Below are positions 16,949-26,322 of a DNA stretch of 64,000 nucleotides, piece by piece (position 1 is the stretch's first letter; each line of letters starts with the position of its first letter). Source of the stretch: UBA5734 sp964528645. GTDB lineage: Bacteria; Bacillota; Clostridia; Saccharofermentanales; UBA5734. Made by a program: the position numbers and the translations under genes. A model generated the notes under the pieces. It was not told the DNA's origin and ran no database searches. It saw nothing but the letters and a program-made list of their open reading frames with translations. The DNA lies in NCBI GenBank assembly GCA_964528645.1, contig CAZGSR010000008.1, forward strand, positions 1 to 64,000. Reading direction: 5' to 3'.

Positions 16949-18199
16949 TTATTTCATCATGACGTCATCAATGACCATCGATCGTGTGTGGGCGATCGGT
17001 GTCCAGATGACTGCCCGCTTGAACAGGCAGCGCACATTGATCACAAACCAGGATGACAGGAAGATCCAGTAGAAAAGGACACTTTTGAGCAGGACCGATG
17101 TGTGCTTTCGTTCCAGAAGGATCGTGAATCCAGCCAGGAAAGTGGTCATCAGATAGGAGAAATCAAGGGATAAGAACATCAGTTTGTAGACATGACGCTC
17201 TGGGAACAATTCAAAATGAATCATCAGCATCTGCAGGGCAACATTCAGGAAGAAAGACAGCGCGTAAACCAGCTGCATGGCCGGGGCCAGGTAGAACAAT
17301 GCCTGGTCAAACGCAATCAGGCTTTTCTGTCTGAAAGCCAGCCGCAGAAGCCTGCCCAGATAAGATTCACCGATCTGCCAGATCCCGGTGGACCAGCGCA
17401 GGCGCTGGTGCCAGGACTGGGTGAACGTCAGGGGTTGCTCATCGTAAATGATTGCCTCCGGCACATAGGTCACCGCTTCACCAGCAAGAACGATTTGAGT
17501 CGTCATCTCGAGGTCTTCTGTCATGGTATGTGTCTTCCAGCCGCCGAGCCGCTCCAGCAGGTCTCGGCTGAGCATGAAGCCACTGCCGCTGATGGAGGCT
17601 GAAAGACCCAAGTTGCGACGCGGTCGATTGTAGAACCGGCTGATCATCCAGTAGTAGATGGCATAGCTGCCTGAAATCAAGGTGTCAGCCGGATTTTTGC
17701 TGTCGCGGTAACCCTGGGCAGCAGAATGGCCGTGAGAGAGCGCCCGGTTCATCGCAGCCAGAAAGTCGGGATGGACCAGATTGTCTGCATCAAAGACGCA
17801 CAAGGCGTCATAGGTGTAATCCTGTAGCATAAGAGCAGCAACGGCCTGATTCAAAGCATCGCCTTTGGTGTGGACGGGCTTTGCGCAGTCGTACACCAAA
17901 GCTCCTTTATCAAGACTGATTTCCCGGGTGCGGTCTGTGCAGTTGTTCGGAACCACACAGATGTCAAAGCGGTCTTTGGGGTATTGCTGCAGTTGCAGGC
18001 TATCGATCAAATGACCGATCACGGCAGCTTCATTTCTGGCCGCAACCAGGATCAGAAAGCGGTGATGTTCATTGGTTGCAGGCAAAGACTTGGGCGTCCG
18101 GAAGGAAAACAGGGATATGAACAGATAGTAGGCGGCATAGAGCGAACACAGCAGGCTGACCAGCCAGGCCACCGTCGATAGATCTACAATCACATGCAT
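16949..18199 (-). CDS. Processive family-2 glycosyltransferase, membrane-bound
   Basis: A 416-residue inner-membrane glycosyltransferase with one N-terminal membrane helix, a GT2 catalytic domain and about four C-terminal helices. Motifs are complete: AARNEAAVI, DAD in VFDADN, TED in TMTEDLEM and QRLRW, the Q(Q/R)xRW signature of processive synthases. It probably polymerises or extends a cell-surface glycan; donor and product are unknown. The start is 3 bases after the last phnE stop, so it belongs to the phn transcript, an unusual position. Whether it works with phosphonates is not shown. Confidence 0.85.
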   Translation of the reverse strand: MHVIVDLSTVAWLVSLLCSLYAAYYLFISLFSFRTPKSLPATNEHHRFLILVAARNEAAVIGHLIDSLQLQQYPKDRFDICVVPNNCTDRTREISLDKGALVYDCAKPVHTKGDALNQAVAALMLQDYTYDALCVFDADNLVHPDFLAAMNRALSHGHSAAQGYRDSKNPADTLISGSYAIYYWMISRFYNRPRRNLGLSASISGSGFMLSRDLLERLGGWKTHTMTEDLEMTTQIVLAGEAVTYVPEAIIYDEQPLTFTQSWHQRLRWSTGIWQIGESYLGRLLRLAFRQKSLIAFDQALFYLAPAMQLVYALSFFLNVALQMLMIHFELFPERHVYKLMFLSLDFSYLMTTFLAGFTILLERKHTSVLLKSVLFYWIFLSSWFVINVRCLFKRAVIWTPIAHTRSMVIDDVMMK

Positions 18200-18202
18200 G
18201 GC

Positions 18203-18997
18203 TTAGAGCTCCAAGCGCTTTTTCAACTGGATGGAAGAGGATTCCAGGATCATGGACACGGCAATGATCAAATATGTGATCATGCCAACTTCACGGAAAT
18301 CAAGGTAATGTCCGCCTGCCATGAAAAGATCAAACCCAATGCCTCCGGCACCGGCTGCCGCACCCATGGCAACAGCATTTAGAAAGTTGATTTCGAACCG
18401 GATGAAGGTCCAGGACAGAATTGGATGCAGAGAGGTCGGTAAGACAGCCTGGAAAACGATCTGCCACCAGCGGGCTCCACAGCCTCGCAAAGCCTCGATT
18501 ACACCCGGTTCGATTTCTTCGAAAGATTCGGAATACGACTTGGTCAGGTAACTGACCGTATGAAAGGTCATTCCGATGACAGCTGCGGTGCTGCCCAGTC
18601 CCGCAGATACTGCAAATATCAAGACCCAGAGGATAGTCGGTATGGCCCGGATCAGGGCGACAAAGCTCTTGATGATTGATGTCAGCCAGTGTGGTGCCAG
18701 ATTGCGTGCCGCAAGCAGGCCGAGCATCAAGGCGCCCAATGCCCCGATCAAGGTGGTCTGGATTGCCAGGGACAAAGTGATGGCGATACCATAAAGGCCT
18801 TCAAGCAGGGTCAGGTGCTTGAAATGGGACTCGGAAAACATCAGGCGGAAATTGTCAGCCATCAAGGCCAGTTTCTGGTCCAAGTCTGGAGCGGAGAGCT
18901 GCATCAGGGTGTACAGGGTCACACCTGTAAGCAGCAACAGAACGGTTCGCAACCAGACCTGGGACTTGTCGAAAGGTTTTCGTGGCACCGTGGTCAT
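18203..18997 (-). CDS. phnE: Phosphonate ABC transporter permease PhnE (second copy)
   Basis: A 264-residue integral membrane permease with about six helices. The cytoplasmic EAA loop that docks to PhnC reads EALRGCGARWWQIVFQAVLP. It overlaps the preceding phnE by 4 bases (ATGA), so translation is coupled. With the other PhnE it likely forms the heterodimeric channel that imports phosphonates delivered by PhnD. Confidence 0.92.
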   Translation of the reverse strand: MTTVPRKPFDKSQVWLRTVLLLLTGVTLYTLMQLSAPDLDQKLALMADNFRLMFSESHFKHLTLLEGLYGIAITLSLAIQTTLIGALGALMLGLLAARNLAPHWLTSIIKSFVALIRAIPTILWVLIFAVSAGLGSTAAVIGMTFHTVSYLTKSYSESFEEIEPGVIEALRGCGARWWQIVFQAVLPTSLHPILSWTFIRFEINFLNAVAMGAAAGAGGIGFDLFMAGGHYLDFREVGMITYLIIAVSMILESSSIQLKKRLEL

Positions 18998-19794
18998 AGG
19001 ATAATCCTCCGGATCTGGTTCGAGAGGGTCTCGATGCCGATGACAACCAGAATGATGACAAGCACAATCAGGCTGGCATGGTTGTAATACGAGCCTTTGT
19101 AGTACAGCTCGAATAAAAAGCCGATGCCAGAGCCAGTCAAAATCCCGACCAGCGTCGCATCGCGCACATTTGTTTCAATCATGTAGAGGATCCAGCTCAT
19201 CATTTGTGGCAGGCTGGAGGGCAGCACCGCGTGGCGTATGACGTGCAGGTAATTGGCCCCTGAAGCTCTGAGGGCTTCGACCGAGCTGTCACTGGAGCCA
19301 TCGATTGTCTCAATAAACGCCCGGGTCAGGTAGCCTGTTGTGCCAAACAGCAGGGCGAGAAGCCCTGTGATCATGCCCTGTCCGAAGGAGAATTGCAGAA
19401 TCAAGGCCCAGCCAATGACCGGGACATTGCGCAGAACTGAAGCCAGGCCTCGGCTGATCGTTCCAAAAAATGAATTGACACGTGTCGTTTGCGAACCAAT
19501 GATTGCCAGAACCATGGATATCCCTGCTGCCATCATGGTCGCCGTAATGGCCATCAGGATGGTCTCAGCCATCTTCTCTCCGATTTTGGGCAATTTGGCC
19601 AGAGACTCCACGGTCGGGTGGAAACGGGTGAACAGCCAGTTCAAAGCTTTGAAAAAGCTGGTCACAGCTCGGACACTGTCAAATTCGGTCAGCCAGGCAG
19701 ATCCCAGAGACAGGAGCCCGATCAGAACAAAGCCCAGCAAGCTTGACCAGCGCCGCTGTCTGAAAAAAAGGTTGGTTTGTTCAACAGGCTGCAT
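18994..19794 (-). CDS. phnE: Phosphonate ABC transporter permease PhnE (first copy)
   Basis: This 266-residue permease is homologous to the following gene. Its EAA loop reads EALRASGANYLHVIRHAVLP. Hydrophobic segments begin at about residue 17 (SLLGFVLIGLLSLGSAWL). The start codon lies 14 bases inside the end of phnC. Two phnE genes in tandem are common in phosphonate uptake systems. Confidence 0.93.
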   Translation of the reverse strand: MQPVEQTNLFFRQRRWSSLLGFVLIGLLSLGSAWLTEFDSVRAVTSFFKALNWLFTRFHPTVESLAKLPKIGEKMAETILMAITATMMAAGISMVLAIIGSQTTRVNSFFGTISRGLASVLRNVPVIGWALILQFSFGQGMITGLLALLFGTTGYLTRAFIETIDGSSDSSVEALRASGANYLHVIRHAVLPSSLPQMMSWILYMIETNVRDATLVGILTGSGIGFLFELYYKGSYYNHASLIVLVIILVVIGIETLSNQIRRIIL

Positions 19795-20611
19795 GGGCCA
19801 CTTCCGACTGTTTGACAGGTGATTTCTGGCCCGACTGCATCGTCTCCAGCGACAAGATCAGCTCGTGCGCTTCGGTCCCATAGATCTGCTCAATGATCTG
19901 GGGGGTGATTTGGGCAGGCGGACCGTCAAACACCACTTCTCCATTCCGAATCCCGATGATCCGGTCTGAATATTTGATCGCGACATCGACCTGGTGCAGA
20001 TTGACCAGGCAGGTGATTTTCATTTCCCGGCTGATCCGTTGGAGATGGTCCATGATGATTTTGGATGAACTGGGGTCCAGTGAGGCGATCGGTTCGTCAC
20101 AGAGCAACATTTTGGGTCGTTGCAGCAACGCACGGGCAATGCCAACGCGCTGTTTCTGGCCGCCACTGAGCTGGTCGCAGCGTTTGAAGACCTGCTCTTG
20201 CAAACCCAGTGCTGCAAGGATCTCGTAGGCAGCCCGGCGCTCAAATGAATCGTAATAACCAAGGACACCCGCGAGCGTGGATTTGTAGCCCAGGCGGCCA
20301 TGCAGCACATTTTCGAAGACAGTCAGGCGATTGACCAGGTTGTAATGCTGGAAAACCATGCCAATCTGGGTCCGGACCTGGCGCAGTTTCTTTTTGGGCA
20401 ACTGATCGATCCGGGTCTGCTGGAAAAAGATGGCACCGGACGATGGATCGATCATCCGGTTGATGCAGCGCAGCAAGGTGGACTTGCCAGCCCCGGAGGG
20501 TCCAATGATGGATACAAATTCGCCCTCGCCGACATTCAGGCTGATGTTTGACAAGGCAACGGTCTGGCGGTTGTAGATCTTGGAGATATCCCGGATTTCT
20601 AACAGTTCCAT
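19781..20611 (-). CDS. phnC: Phosphonate ABC transporter ATP-binding protein PhnC
   Basis: A 276-residue ATPase energising phosphonate import. Walker A is GPSGAGKST (about residues 36-44), the signature is LSGGQKQRVGIARALL, Walker B is MLLCDEP, and the switch histidine lies in NLHQVDVA. The length fits PhnC. The order phnD-phnC-phnE-phnE on the minus strand is typical. Confidence 0.95.
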   Translation of the reverse strand: MELLEIRDISKIYNRQTVALSNISLNVGEGEFVSIIGPSGAGKSTLLRCINRMIDPSSGAIFFQQTRIDQLPKKKLRQVRTQIGMVFQHYNLVNRLTVFENVLHGRLGYKSTLAGVLGYYDSFERRAAYEILAALGLQEQVFKRCDQLSGGQKQRVGIARALLQRPKMLLCDEPIASLDPSSSKIIMDHLQRISREMKITCLVNLHQVDVAIKYSDRIIGIRNGEVVFDGPPAQITPQIIEQIYGTEAHELILSLETMQSGQKSPVKQSEVAHAAC

Positions 20612-20690
20612 AACAGCCTTTCAGGAAAGATGCCCCGGGAAGCGATGCTGCCTCCCGGGGACAGATGACACGGTTTATGATGAAGGAGAA

Positions 20691-21782
20691 TCATTGACCG
20701 AGTTCGCGAATGGGGTTGTACCAGGCATCTTCGACAGCGAGGAAACGTTCGCCGGCTTTCCAGAGGCCTTTGAATTCAGAATCTTTCGGGATGAAGATTT
20801 TCGGATTGTTGGTCGTTTCATCCGAAACCAGGGCATCCTGGATGGCCTTGAAATGTTCAGCGCTCAGGGCTTCTGTGTTGGCAATCATCGGAGCATTGAG
20901 GACCGGTGTGACCGAAATGACGACGAATTCCTTGCCCAGGACCGTGTTGAAAGGCTCAGCGGCATCGTCCCTGACTTTGACAACGGAACCCACCGTGTTC
21001 AGTTCGCCAGAGACCAGTTCAACATAGTTGCCGACACAAACATCGCAGAAAGCGGCCACTTCGGCAGAGCCATTGAGCAGGTTGACAGCGGAACCCTGGT
21101 GCGAACCACCAAAGAGGACTTCCGAGAAAAAGGCACCGCTTTCGATCAGATCTTCACGAGTCAGATTCTTGTAGGCATCCATCTGGGTGAAGTGGCTGAG
21201 AATGCCAGCGGAAGGCACTTTGAACCCAGAGGTGGAGCTGTTGGAGACGAAGGAGAATTTCTTGCCGGCGATGTTGTCAATCGAGTACTTGCCGTCTTTC
21301 ATGTACTGCTCTTCGCTGCCTTTGGCAACGTTGAGCCAGCTGTAGTATTTGGCATCGTCGAGGGTGCCGGAAGCGCCGCTGTTGGTGACCAGTGGCAGAA
21401 CAGCCGGATTTTTGTCGTGCGCCTGGACATAACCTTCACCACCGGTGAAGGCGATGTGGGCGGTGCCAGCCGCGAGCGCTTCGATGGCGATCAGATAGTC
21501 CGTGGTGGTCTGGTGCTTGACCTTCATGCCAGTTGCCTTTTCGACAATGGCACCGATCTGTTCACGGGCATCTGACAGTTCTTCGCCAGATTCATTGGGA
21601 TACCAGGCAATGATGATTTCATCACCTTTCGTGGTGCTGGCTGCAGCCGTGGTCTGGGCCACAGTTGTTTCATCCTGGCCGGCCGTTGAGGTGGTTTCCT
21701 GGTTGGTGGCGGCAACACCGCAGCCGGCCAGGGTACTGAGCAGGAGTGTCAGGACGAGCGCAATCAAAGTGAACTTCTTCAT
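20691..21782 (-). CDS. phnD: Phosphonate-binding lipoprotein PhnD
   Basis: A substrate-binding lipoprotein of about 364 residues. The start ATG 21782 is chosen because AAAGGA lies just upstream and the protein then opens with KK, a hydrophobic stretch and the lipobox LAGC; the frame itself extends to 21878. A Thr/Ala-rich linker follows the lipid cysteine. The PhnD-type domain shows WYPNESGEEL, HIAFTGGEGYVQAH and GGSHQGSAVNLLNGSAEVAAF. It captures phosphonates outside the membrane for PhnE. The 215 bases upstream may hold a separate promoter, but I see no convincing -35/-10 pair. Confidence 0.93.
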   Translation of the reverse strand: MKKFTLIALVLTLLLSTLAGCGVAATNQETTSTAGQDETTVAQTTAAASTTKGDEIIIAWYPNESGEELSDAREQIGAIVEKATGMKVKHQTTTDYLIAIEALAAGTAHIAFTGGEGYVQAHDKNPAVLPLVTNSGASGTLDDAKYYSWLNVAKGSEEQYMKDGKYSIDNIAGKKFSFVSNSSTSGFKVPSAGILSHFTQMDAYKNLTREDLIESGAFFSEVLFGGSHQGSAVNLLNGSAEVAAFCDVCVGNYVELVSGELNTVGSVVKVRDDAAEPFNTVLGKEFVVISVTPVLNAPMIANTEALSAEHFKAIQDALVSDETTNNPKIFIPKDSEFKGLWKAGERFLAVEDAWYNPIRELGQ

Positions 21783-21997
21783 GTTTTTTCCTTTCATACA
21801 TTCATGGTCGTCAGGGGATGTGTTCTTCCGACGCTCTGTGCGAGCCTGGTTGTCGGACACTCTGATTATGCCTGCCAATGATTTGTGAATGATGAGCTGG
21901 AAACAAAATGGATGTTAAAAATCTGATCGAAATTTACTTGAATCGTACACAATTTTTGCACATTTGAAAGTGAGGTTAAATCTGGTGGCCATAGCGG

Positions 21998-22834
21998 TCA
22001 AGGTTGGCGATTCAGGATCAGCTGCATCTGCAGCAACGTTTCCCCAGGCGCCAGGACTTGCCCGATGTCAGGGCCCGTGCCATAGTCAGCGTGGTAATCG
22101 CTGCCTCCGGTCAGCAGGAAATCGAACTGGTCGGCCAGATCCTGGATTCGTCCGTAATCAGAGGAATCATGGTCTGGGTGGTTGAGCTCAATCCCCAAAA
22201 GGCCGTCCCTGGCATATCCAGGGATGCTGTCCCAAACCTTGGATTGCCCCGGATGAGCCAGGACAGGAATACCTCCATCGGCCCGCACGGCGGCGATGGC
22301 ATCCTGTACATCCACATACTCGATGTCCCCAGCGCAGATGCCCGCACCCTTGAACAAGGTCCGGTAAAGGTCCGAATAGACCGAATCCGTGATCCCCTGA
22401 TCAATCAAGGCAGCCATGATGTGTTGCTTGTAGACGGTCCCTGTGGGTCCAGCCTTGTCCAGGACAGCCTGGCGGGAGAGTGGGAAACCAGCCTGAATCA
22501 GGACATCCACTTGGTGCAGAGTTTTCTGGGTCCTGCGCTGCAAGGTCGGCTGGCAAAGCGTCGTCAGATTGCTGGCAGGTGTCTGGTATGCATAGCCAAG
22601 AATATGGACCTTCTTGCCCGTGTTCCTGTCCCTGGCAGAGATTTCGATGCCTGGGATGATCTGGATGGTTGTCAGCAGCGCCAGCTGGCTAGCCTGGCTG
22701 GTCCCGGCAACCGTATCGTGGTCGACCAGACTCAGATGGGTCAGGCCGGCTTGCTCTGCCCGGGCCAGTGTCTGGGCGATCGACAGGGAACTGTCTGAGA
22801 AATCGGAATGGACATGGAGATCGGCACGAACCAC
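21998..22834 (-). CDS. PHP-domain phosphodiesterase of the phn operon (PhnPP-like)
   Basis: About 278 residues with PHP metal-binding motifs: DLHVHSDFSDSS at the N-terminus, LVDHDT, PGIEIS, VLAHPG and GGSDYHAD near the C-terminus. In other phn operons that lack PhnP, a PHP enzyme (PhnPP, described from Eggerthella lenta) opens the 5-phosphoribosyl 1,2-cyclic phosphate left by C-P lyase; that role is inferred here from context. GTG 22834 is preceded by GAGGTGA, whose bases overlap the phnL stop; GTG 22843 is an alternative. Confidence 0.82.
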   Translation of the reverse strand: MVRADLHVHSDFSDSSLSIAQTLARAEQAGLTHLSLVDHDTVAGTSQASQLALLTTIQIIPGIEISARDRNTGKKVHILGYAYQTPASNLTTLCQPTLQRRTQKTLHQVDVLIQAGFPLSRQAVLDKAGPTGTVYKQHIMAALIDQGITDSVYSDLYRTLFKGAGICAGDIEYVDVQDAIAAVRADGGIPVLAHPGQSKVWDSIPGYARDGLLGIELNHPDHDSSDYGRIQDLADQFDFLLTGGSDYHADYGTGPDIGQVLAPGETLLQMQLILNRQP

Positions 22835-22839
22835 GGGGA

Positions 22840-23556
22840 TCACCTCGGATTTTCTGTTGCCAGCTGCATCTGGCCAGCTTGCATGTTGTATTCGCGGTCG
22901 CACAGTCCTTCCATGAATTCGATGTCATGGAAAATGCCGATCATGGTGGTCCCTTCAAATTTGAGACGCTCGATCAGTTCGCGCACGCGGATCTTGGACT
23001 GAGCATCCAGGCTTGCCGTCGGTTCGTCGAGCAACAGCAGACGCGGATGCTTGACCATGGCCCGGGCCAGGTTCAGGCGCAGCTTCTCGCCTCCGGAGAA
23101 GGTGGCCGGGAAACTGTCCCACAAATCCTGTCCCAAGTCGAAGTGGCGCAGCATTTCGATGGCTCTGGTTGCAGCTACCTCCTGAGGATGGCCCATTTCC
23201 AGGACGGCTTGCTCGATGATCTCCCGGGCTGTGGTGCGCGGCATGACCTGCAGGAACTGCGATACATAACCAATTTCAAATTTGCGCAGGTACACCATCT
23301 GGCGTTCACTGGCCTGGGCCAGGTCTAAAAGGCCAAACCGTGCGGAATCATACAGGATGGACCCGGTCTGGGGCAGATAGGTGCGGTAGATCGATTTCAG
23401 GATGGTCGATTTGCCACTGCCACTTTTCCCGGTGATGCCAACGAATTCGCCGGCAGTCACGGAAAAGGAGGTCGGCTTCAACGCATGAATGGTTTTATTC
23501 TGCTGGTGTAAATGAAAGGTCTTGGCGATGTTCTGGACCGCGATCAAGTCAGACAT
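22840..23556 (-). CDS. phnL: C-P lyase ABC-type subunit PhnL
   Basis: A 238-residue ABC ATPase without membrane partner that belongs to the C-P lyase system. Walker A is GKSGSGKST, the signature is FSGGEKLRLNLARAM and Walker B is LLLLDEP. In E. coli PhnL associates with the lyase and supports ribophosphonate formation with PhnI. ATG 23556 is chosen (residues MSDLIAVQ) because GGAGGCAGG precedes it and it overlaps the previous gene's stop by 8 bases; the frame is open further upstream to 23607. Confidence 0.92.
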   Translation of the reverse strand: MSDLIAVQNIAKTFHLHQQNKTIHALKPTSFSVTAGEFVGITGKSGSGKSTILKSIYRTYLPQTGSILYDSARFGLLDLAQASERQMVYLRKFEIGYVSQFLQVMPRTTAREIIEQAVLEMGHPQEVAATRAIEMLRHFDLGQDLWDSFPATFSGGEKLRLNLARAMVKHPRLLLLDEPTASLDAQSKIRVRELIERLKFEGTTMIGIFHDIEFMEGLCDREYNMQAGQMQLATENPR

Positions 23557-24199
23557 GCGTACCTGCCTCCATCTGGCTCCCTGTTTCAGGCAGATATTTG
23601 CTGACAAAATCTTCGATCGGCAGCGCCAGATCGTCCACCCGGGTCTTCAGGATCTCCTCTGTCCAGTCCCACCAGGCAATCTTTTCCAGAGCTTCGATGA
23701 TTTCAAGGTTGAACCGGTAGCGCAAATGGCGGGCCGGATTACCAACGACGATGGAATAAGGTTCAACATCACGGGTAACGACAGCTCCACTGCCGATCAC
23801 AGCGCCGTTGCCAATCTGAAGGTTGCTCATAATGATCGCGCCATGGCCGATCCAAGTATCGTGGCCAATCGTCGAGATCCTGGATCTTCTGGAGTCGAGG
23901 AACTCTGTGTCATCCGTTTCACTCACACCGAACATTCGGCGGCGATAGGTGATGTGGTGCAAGGTAGGGCGTTCCATCGGATGATTGGTCGGTCCAATGC
24001 GGACATTGGCAGCAATATTGGCAAACTTACCTACAACCGTGTTCTGGAGGATGCAGAAAGGGCCCGTGTAGGAGTACTCGCCCATGGTCACGTTCTCGAG
24101 ATACGTGTGGGCGCCCAGTTCGGTGAATGGCAGAAGGCTGCTGTGGATGATCTCGCAATCAGTTCCGATCAAAGGTTCCCGGGTGATTTTCTTTTCCAT
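23549..24199 (-). CDS. Phosphonate-metabolism hexapeptide-repeat transferase
   Basis: A 216-residue left-handed beta-helix protein with imperfect hexapeptides (IGHGAIIMSNLQIGNGAVIG, then SGAVVTRDVEPYSIVVGNPA), the pattern of xenobiotic or sugar O-acetyltransferases. A dedicated subfamily occurs within phn operons and may acetylate a phosphonate or an intermediate, as PhnO does with another fold; the substrate is unproven. It lies between phnM (12 bases upstream) and phnL (8-base overlap), so it is certainly operonic. Confidence 0.88.
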   Translation of the reverse strand: MEKKITREPLIGTDCEIIHSSLLPFTELGAHTYLENVTMGEYSYTGPFCILQNTVVGKFANIAANVRIGPTNHPMERPTLHHITYRRRMFGVSETDDTEFLDSRRSRISTIGHDTWIGHGAIIMSNLQIGNGAVIGSGAVVTRDVEPYSIVVGNPARHLRYRFNLEIIEALEKIAWWDWTEEILKTRVDDLALPIEDFVSKYLPETGSQMEAGTHV

Positions 24200-24211
24200 T
24201 TCTCAAATTCC

Positions 24212-25429
24212 TCAGTTCTGGCGATAGCAGGTGCGCAGCATGGGTTGACCATCCACGAGGGCAGTCTTGACGACTGGGTATTTGTTTTCGCGCAGGTCTA
24301 CAACCAAGAGGTCAGCCTTTTTCCCGGGTGCGATGGTGCCATAGTCGGCTTCGACCTGCACAGCCCGGGCAGGATTGGCGGTGACGAGCCGGATCAGGGA
24401 AGGCAGGTCCAGGTGATGCTGCAGGTGCATCTGGAAAACAGCCTGCAGCATGGCGGCTGGGTAATAGTCGCTGCACAGGATGTCGATGGATCCGTCCAGA
24501 ATCGCTTCAGCTGCTGACAGATTGCCGCTGTGCGATCCGCCCAGAAGAATATTGGGCGCTCCAGCCATCGTCATCAGGCCACGGCTGCGGGCTGTCTTCG
24601 CCACATCAAGCGTGACCGGGAATTCCGAGATGGTCACGCCCAGCTCGCAGACCAGATCGACACTTTCATCACTGTCATCGTCATGGGAAGCAACAGAGAT
24701 GTGGTTGTGCCGGGCCAGTTCACACAATTCCTGCAGCTGATCATAGGACACTTTGTCTTTTTGCTGGTGCGAGACGATGATTGTGTCAATTTCCTGGTCA
24801 CTGAGATTGTTGTAGCCCTTGAGAGTCTTGCGATAGAGGCTGAGATCACGGTATTGACCCTGGCCCGGCGTATGATCCATGAATGAAAGCAGATGGACTT
24901 TGCCTTCTTCAATCAGGTCCTTAAGCTGGTCGAGCTGGTCGATGTTATCGATTTCGTACCGGGCGTGGAAGCGATGGCGGATCAGGTGGTCGCGACCATG
25001 GGTGAGGTGGATCTCATCGACCAGTCGGCGCACATTTTCCGGCAGGCGGATCGGTTTGTAGGCAAATTCGTAGCTCTTGTAAAGCGACAGGGAATGGAAC
25101 ATGGTGGTGATGCCATGGGTGATCAACTCCCGTTCACTGATGCGCAGGCTGAGGTCAAAGTCCATCATGCTGGTCGGGCGCGGCGATGCAATGTGTTCGA
25201 TGTAGTCGGAGTGAATGTCGATCAGCCCTGGCATCACATAGCAGCCAGTCGCATCGATCGTTTCGATATCCTTGTCCCAATCTTCTTCGCTGACTTCACT
25301 GATCAGCCAACGATCGGCTTCATCGGGGGCCATCCAGCCCAAAACCCGATCGTTGAGTACGAGCAGGTCGAGACCTTCCAGGACTTCCTGCTCCGTAATG
25401 ATTTTTCCATTGATGATGCGTCTGACCAT
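24212..25429 (-). CDS. phnM: Alpha-D-ribose 1-methylphosphonate 5-triphosphate diphosphatase PhnM
   Basis: About 405 residues, amidohydrolase superfamily. The enzyme removes pyrophosphate from the ribophosphonate triphosphate to give the C-P lyase substrate. Metal-site motifs are MPGLIDIHSDYIEH, VASHDDDSDES and LCSDYYPAAML. ATG 25429 (MVRRIING) follows AGGAGTTAGAA and gives the usual PhnM N-terminus. ATG 25480, which overlaps the phnK stop as ATGA, would add 17 residues with no ribosome site. Confidence 0.93.
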   Translation of the reverse strand: MVRRIINGKIITEQEVLEGLDLLVLNDRVLGWMAPDEADRWLISEVSEEDWDKDIETIDATGCYVMPGLIDIHSDYIEHIASPRPTSMMDFDLSLRISERELITHGITTMFHSLSLYKSYEFAYKPIRLPENVRRLVDEIHLTHGRDHLIRHRFHARYEIDNIDQLDQLKDLIEEGKVHLLSFMDHTPGQGQYRDLSLYRKTLKGYNNLSDQEIDTIIVSHQQKDKVSYDQLQELCELARHNHISVASHDDDSDESVDLVCELGVTISEFPVTLDVAKTARSRGLMTMAGAPNILLGGSHSGNLSAAEAILDGSIDILCSDYYPAAMLQAVFQMHLQHHLDLPSLIRLVTANPARAVQVEADYGTIAPGKKADLLVVDLRENKYPVVKTALVDGQPMLRTCYRQN

Positions 25430-25476
25430 TTCTAACTCCTGCCGGCCATCCTGGCCAATTTCTATTTCCATCCAAG

Positions 25477-26322
25477 TCATAGCAGCGATTGGACCAACTG
25501 CTGGGTATAGGCATGTTGCGGATCTTCCAGAATCTGGTCCGTCAAGCCCTGTTCAATGATTTTGCCGTTTAGAAGGACAATCGTGCGGTCGGCCAGCATG
25601 CGGATCACGCCGAGGTCATGGGACACGACCACCATGCTGATGGCAAGCTCCCGCTGGATTTCCTTGATCAAGTCCAGCACATTTGCCTGCACCGACAGGT
25701 CCAGGCCCGTGGTCACCTCGTCCAGTAGCAGAACAGGGGGATTGTTCGACAAAGCCTTGGCGATCTGCACGCGCTGCTGCATGCCGCCAGAGAAATGGGC
25801 CGGTGCTTCTTTCATCCGGAAAACAGGGATCCGGACATGCTCGAGCAATTCGACAGCCCGGTTTTCCATCTCGCCCACATGGCGTGAACCTGCAGCGATC
25901 AGCTTCTCGGCAATATTGCCGATGGAGGTGAAATTCATACGCAAGCCATAGACGGGGTTCTGGTAGACCTTGCCCATCAGATGGTTGCGGACATGGCGCC
26001 GCTGCTGAGCCGATGCTGCAAACAAATTGACCGGTGCCACTTTTTCGTGAAACAAATGGAGGGATCCCGAGGAGACTTCCTCATCAAAATAGATGCAGCG
26101 CATCATGGTGGATTTGCCGCTGCCGCTTTCTCCGACCACACCCAGGATTTCTCCGGGATACACGTCAAAATTCAGATCGTCACAGGCATAGACAGTCCCA
26201 CAGCGGGGACAGAAATTACGGTCCAGCTGGCGGTCCTGCGGGTCACGGCAGGCCTCGCAGCCTGAGCCATACTGTTTGTGCAGATGGGACAGCCTCAGGA
26301 TCGGTTGTTCTTTCGTGTTCAT
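25477..26322 (-). CDS. phnK: C-P lyase ABC-type subunit PhnK
   Basis: A 281-residue ATPase of the C-P lyase complex. Walker A is GESGSGKST, the signature is FSGGMQQRVQIAKAL and Walker B is VLLLDEV. A cysteine-rich insert before Walker A (GCEACRD, then CPRCGTVYAC) looks like a zinc ribbon and is seen in clostridial-type PhnK. ATG 26322 overlaps the stop of the fused phnJ fragment by 4 bases (ATGA), so it depends on translation of that chimera. PhnK normally docks on PhnJ of the PhnGHIJ core, whose other genes are missing here. Confidence 0.93.
   Translation of the reverse strand: MNTKEQPILRLSHLHKQYGSGCEACRDPQDRQLDRNFCPRCGTVYACDDLNFDVYPGEILGVVGESGSGKSTMMRCIYFDEEVSSGSLHLFHEKVAPVNLFAASAQQRRHVRNHLMGKVYQNPVYGLRMNFTSIGNIAEKLIAAGSRHVGEMENRAVELLEHVRIPVFRMKEAPAHFSGGMQQRVQIAKALSNNPPVLLLDEVTTGLDLSVQANVLDLIKEIQRELAISMVVVSHDLGVIRMLADRTIVLLNGKIIEQGLTDQILEDPQHAYTQQLVQSLL

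Noticed and set aside
21783..21997. A separate promoter for phnD
   Set aside because: The 215-base gap is suggestive, but I found no -35/-10 pair with acceptable spacing and no terminator before it.
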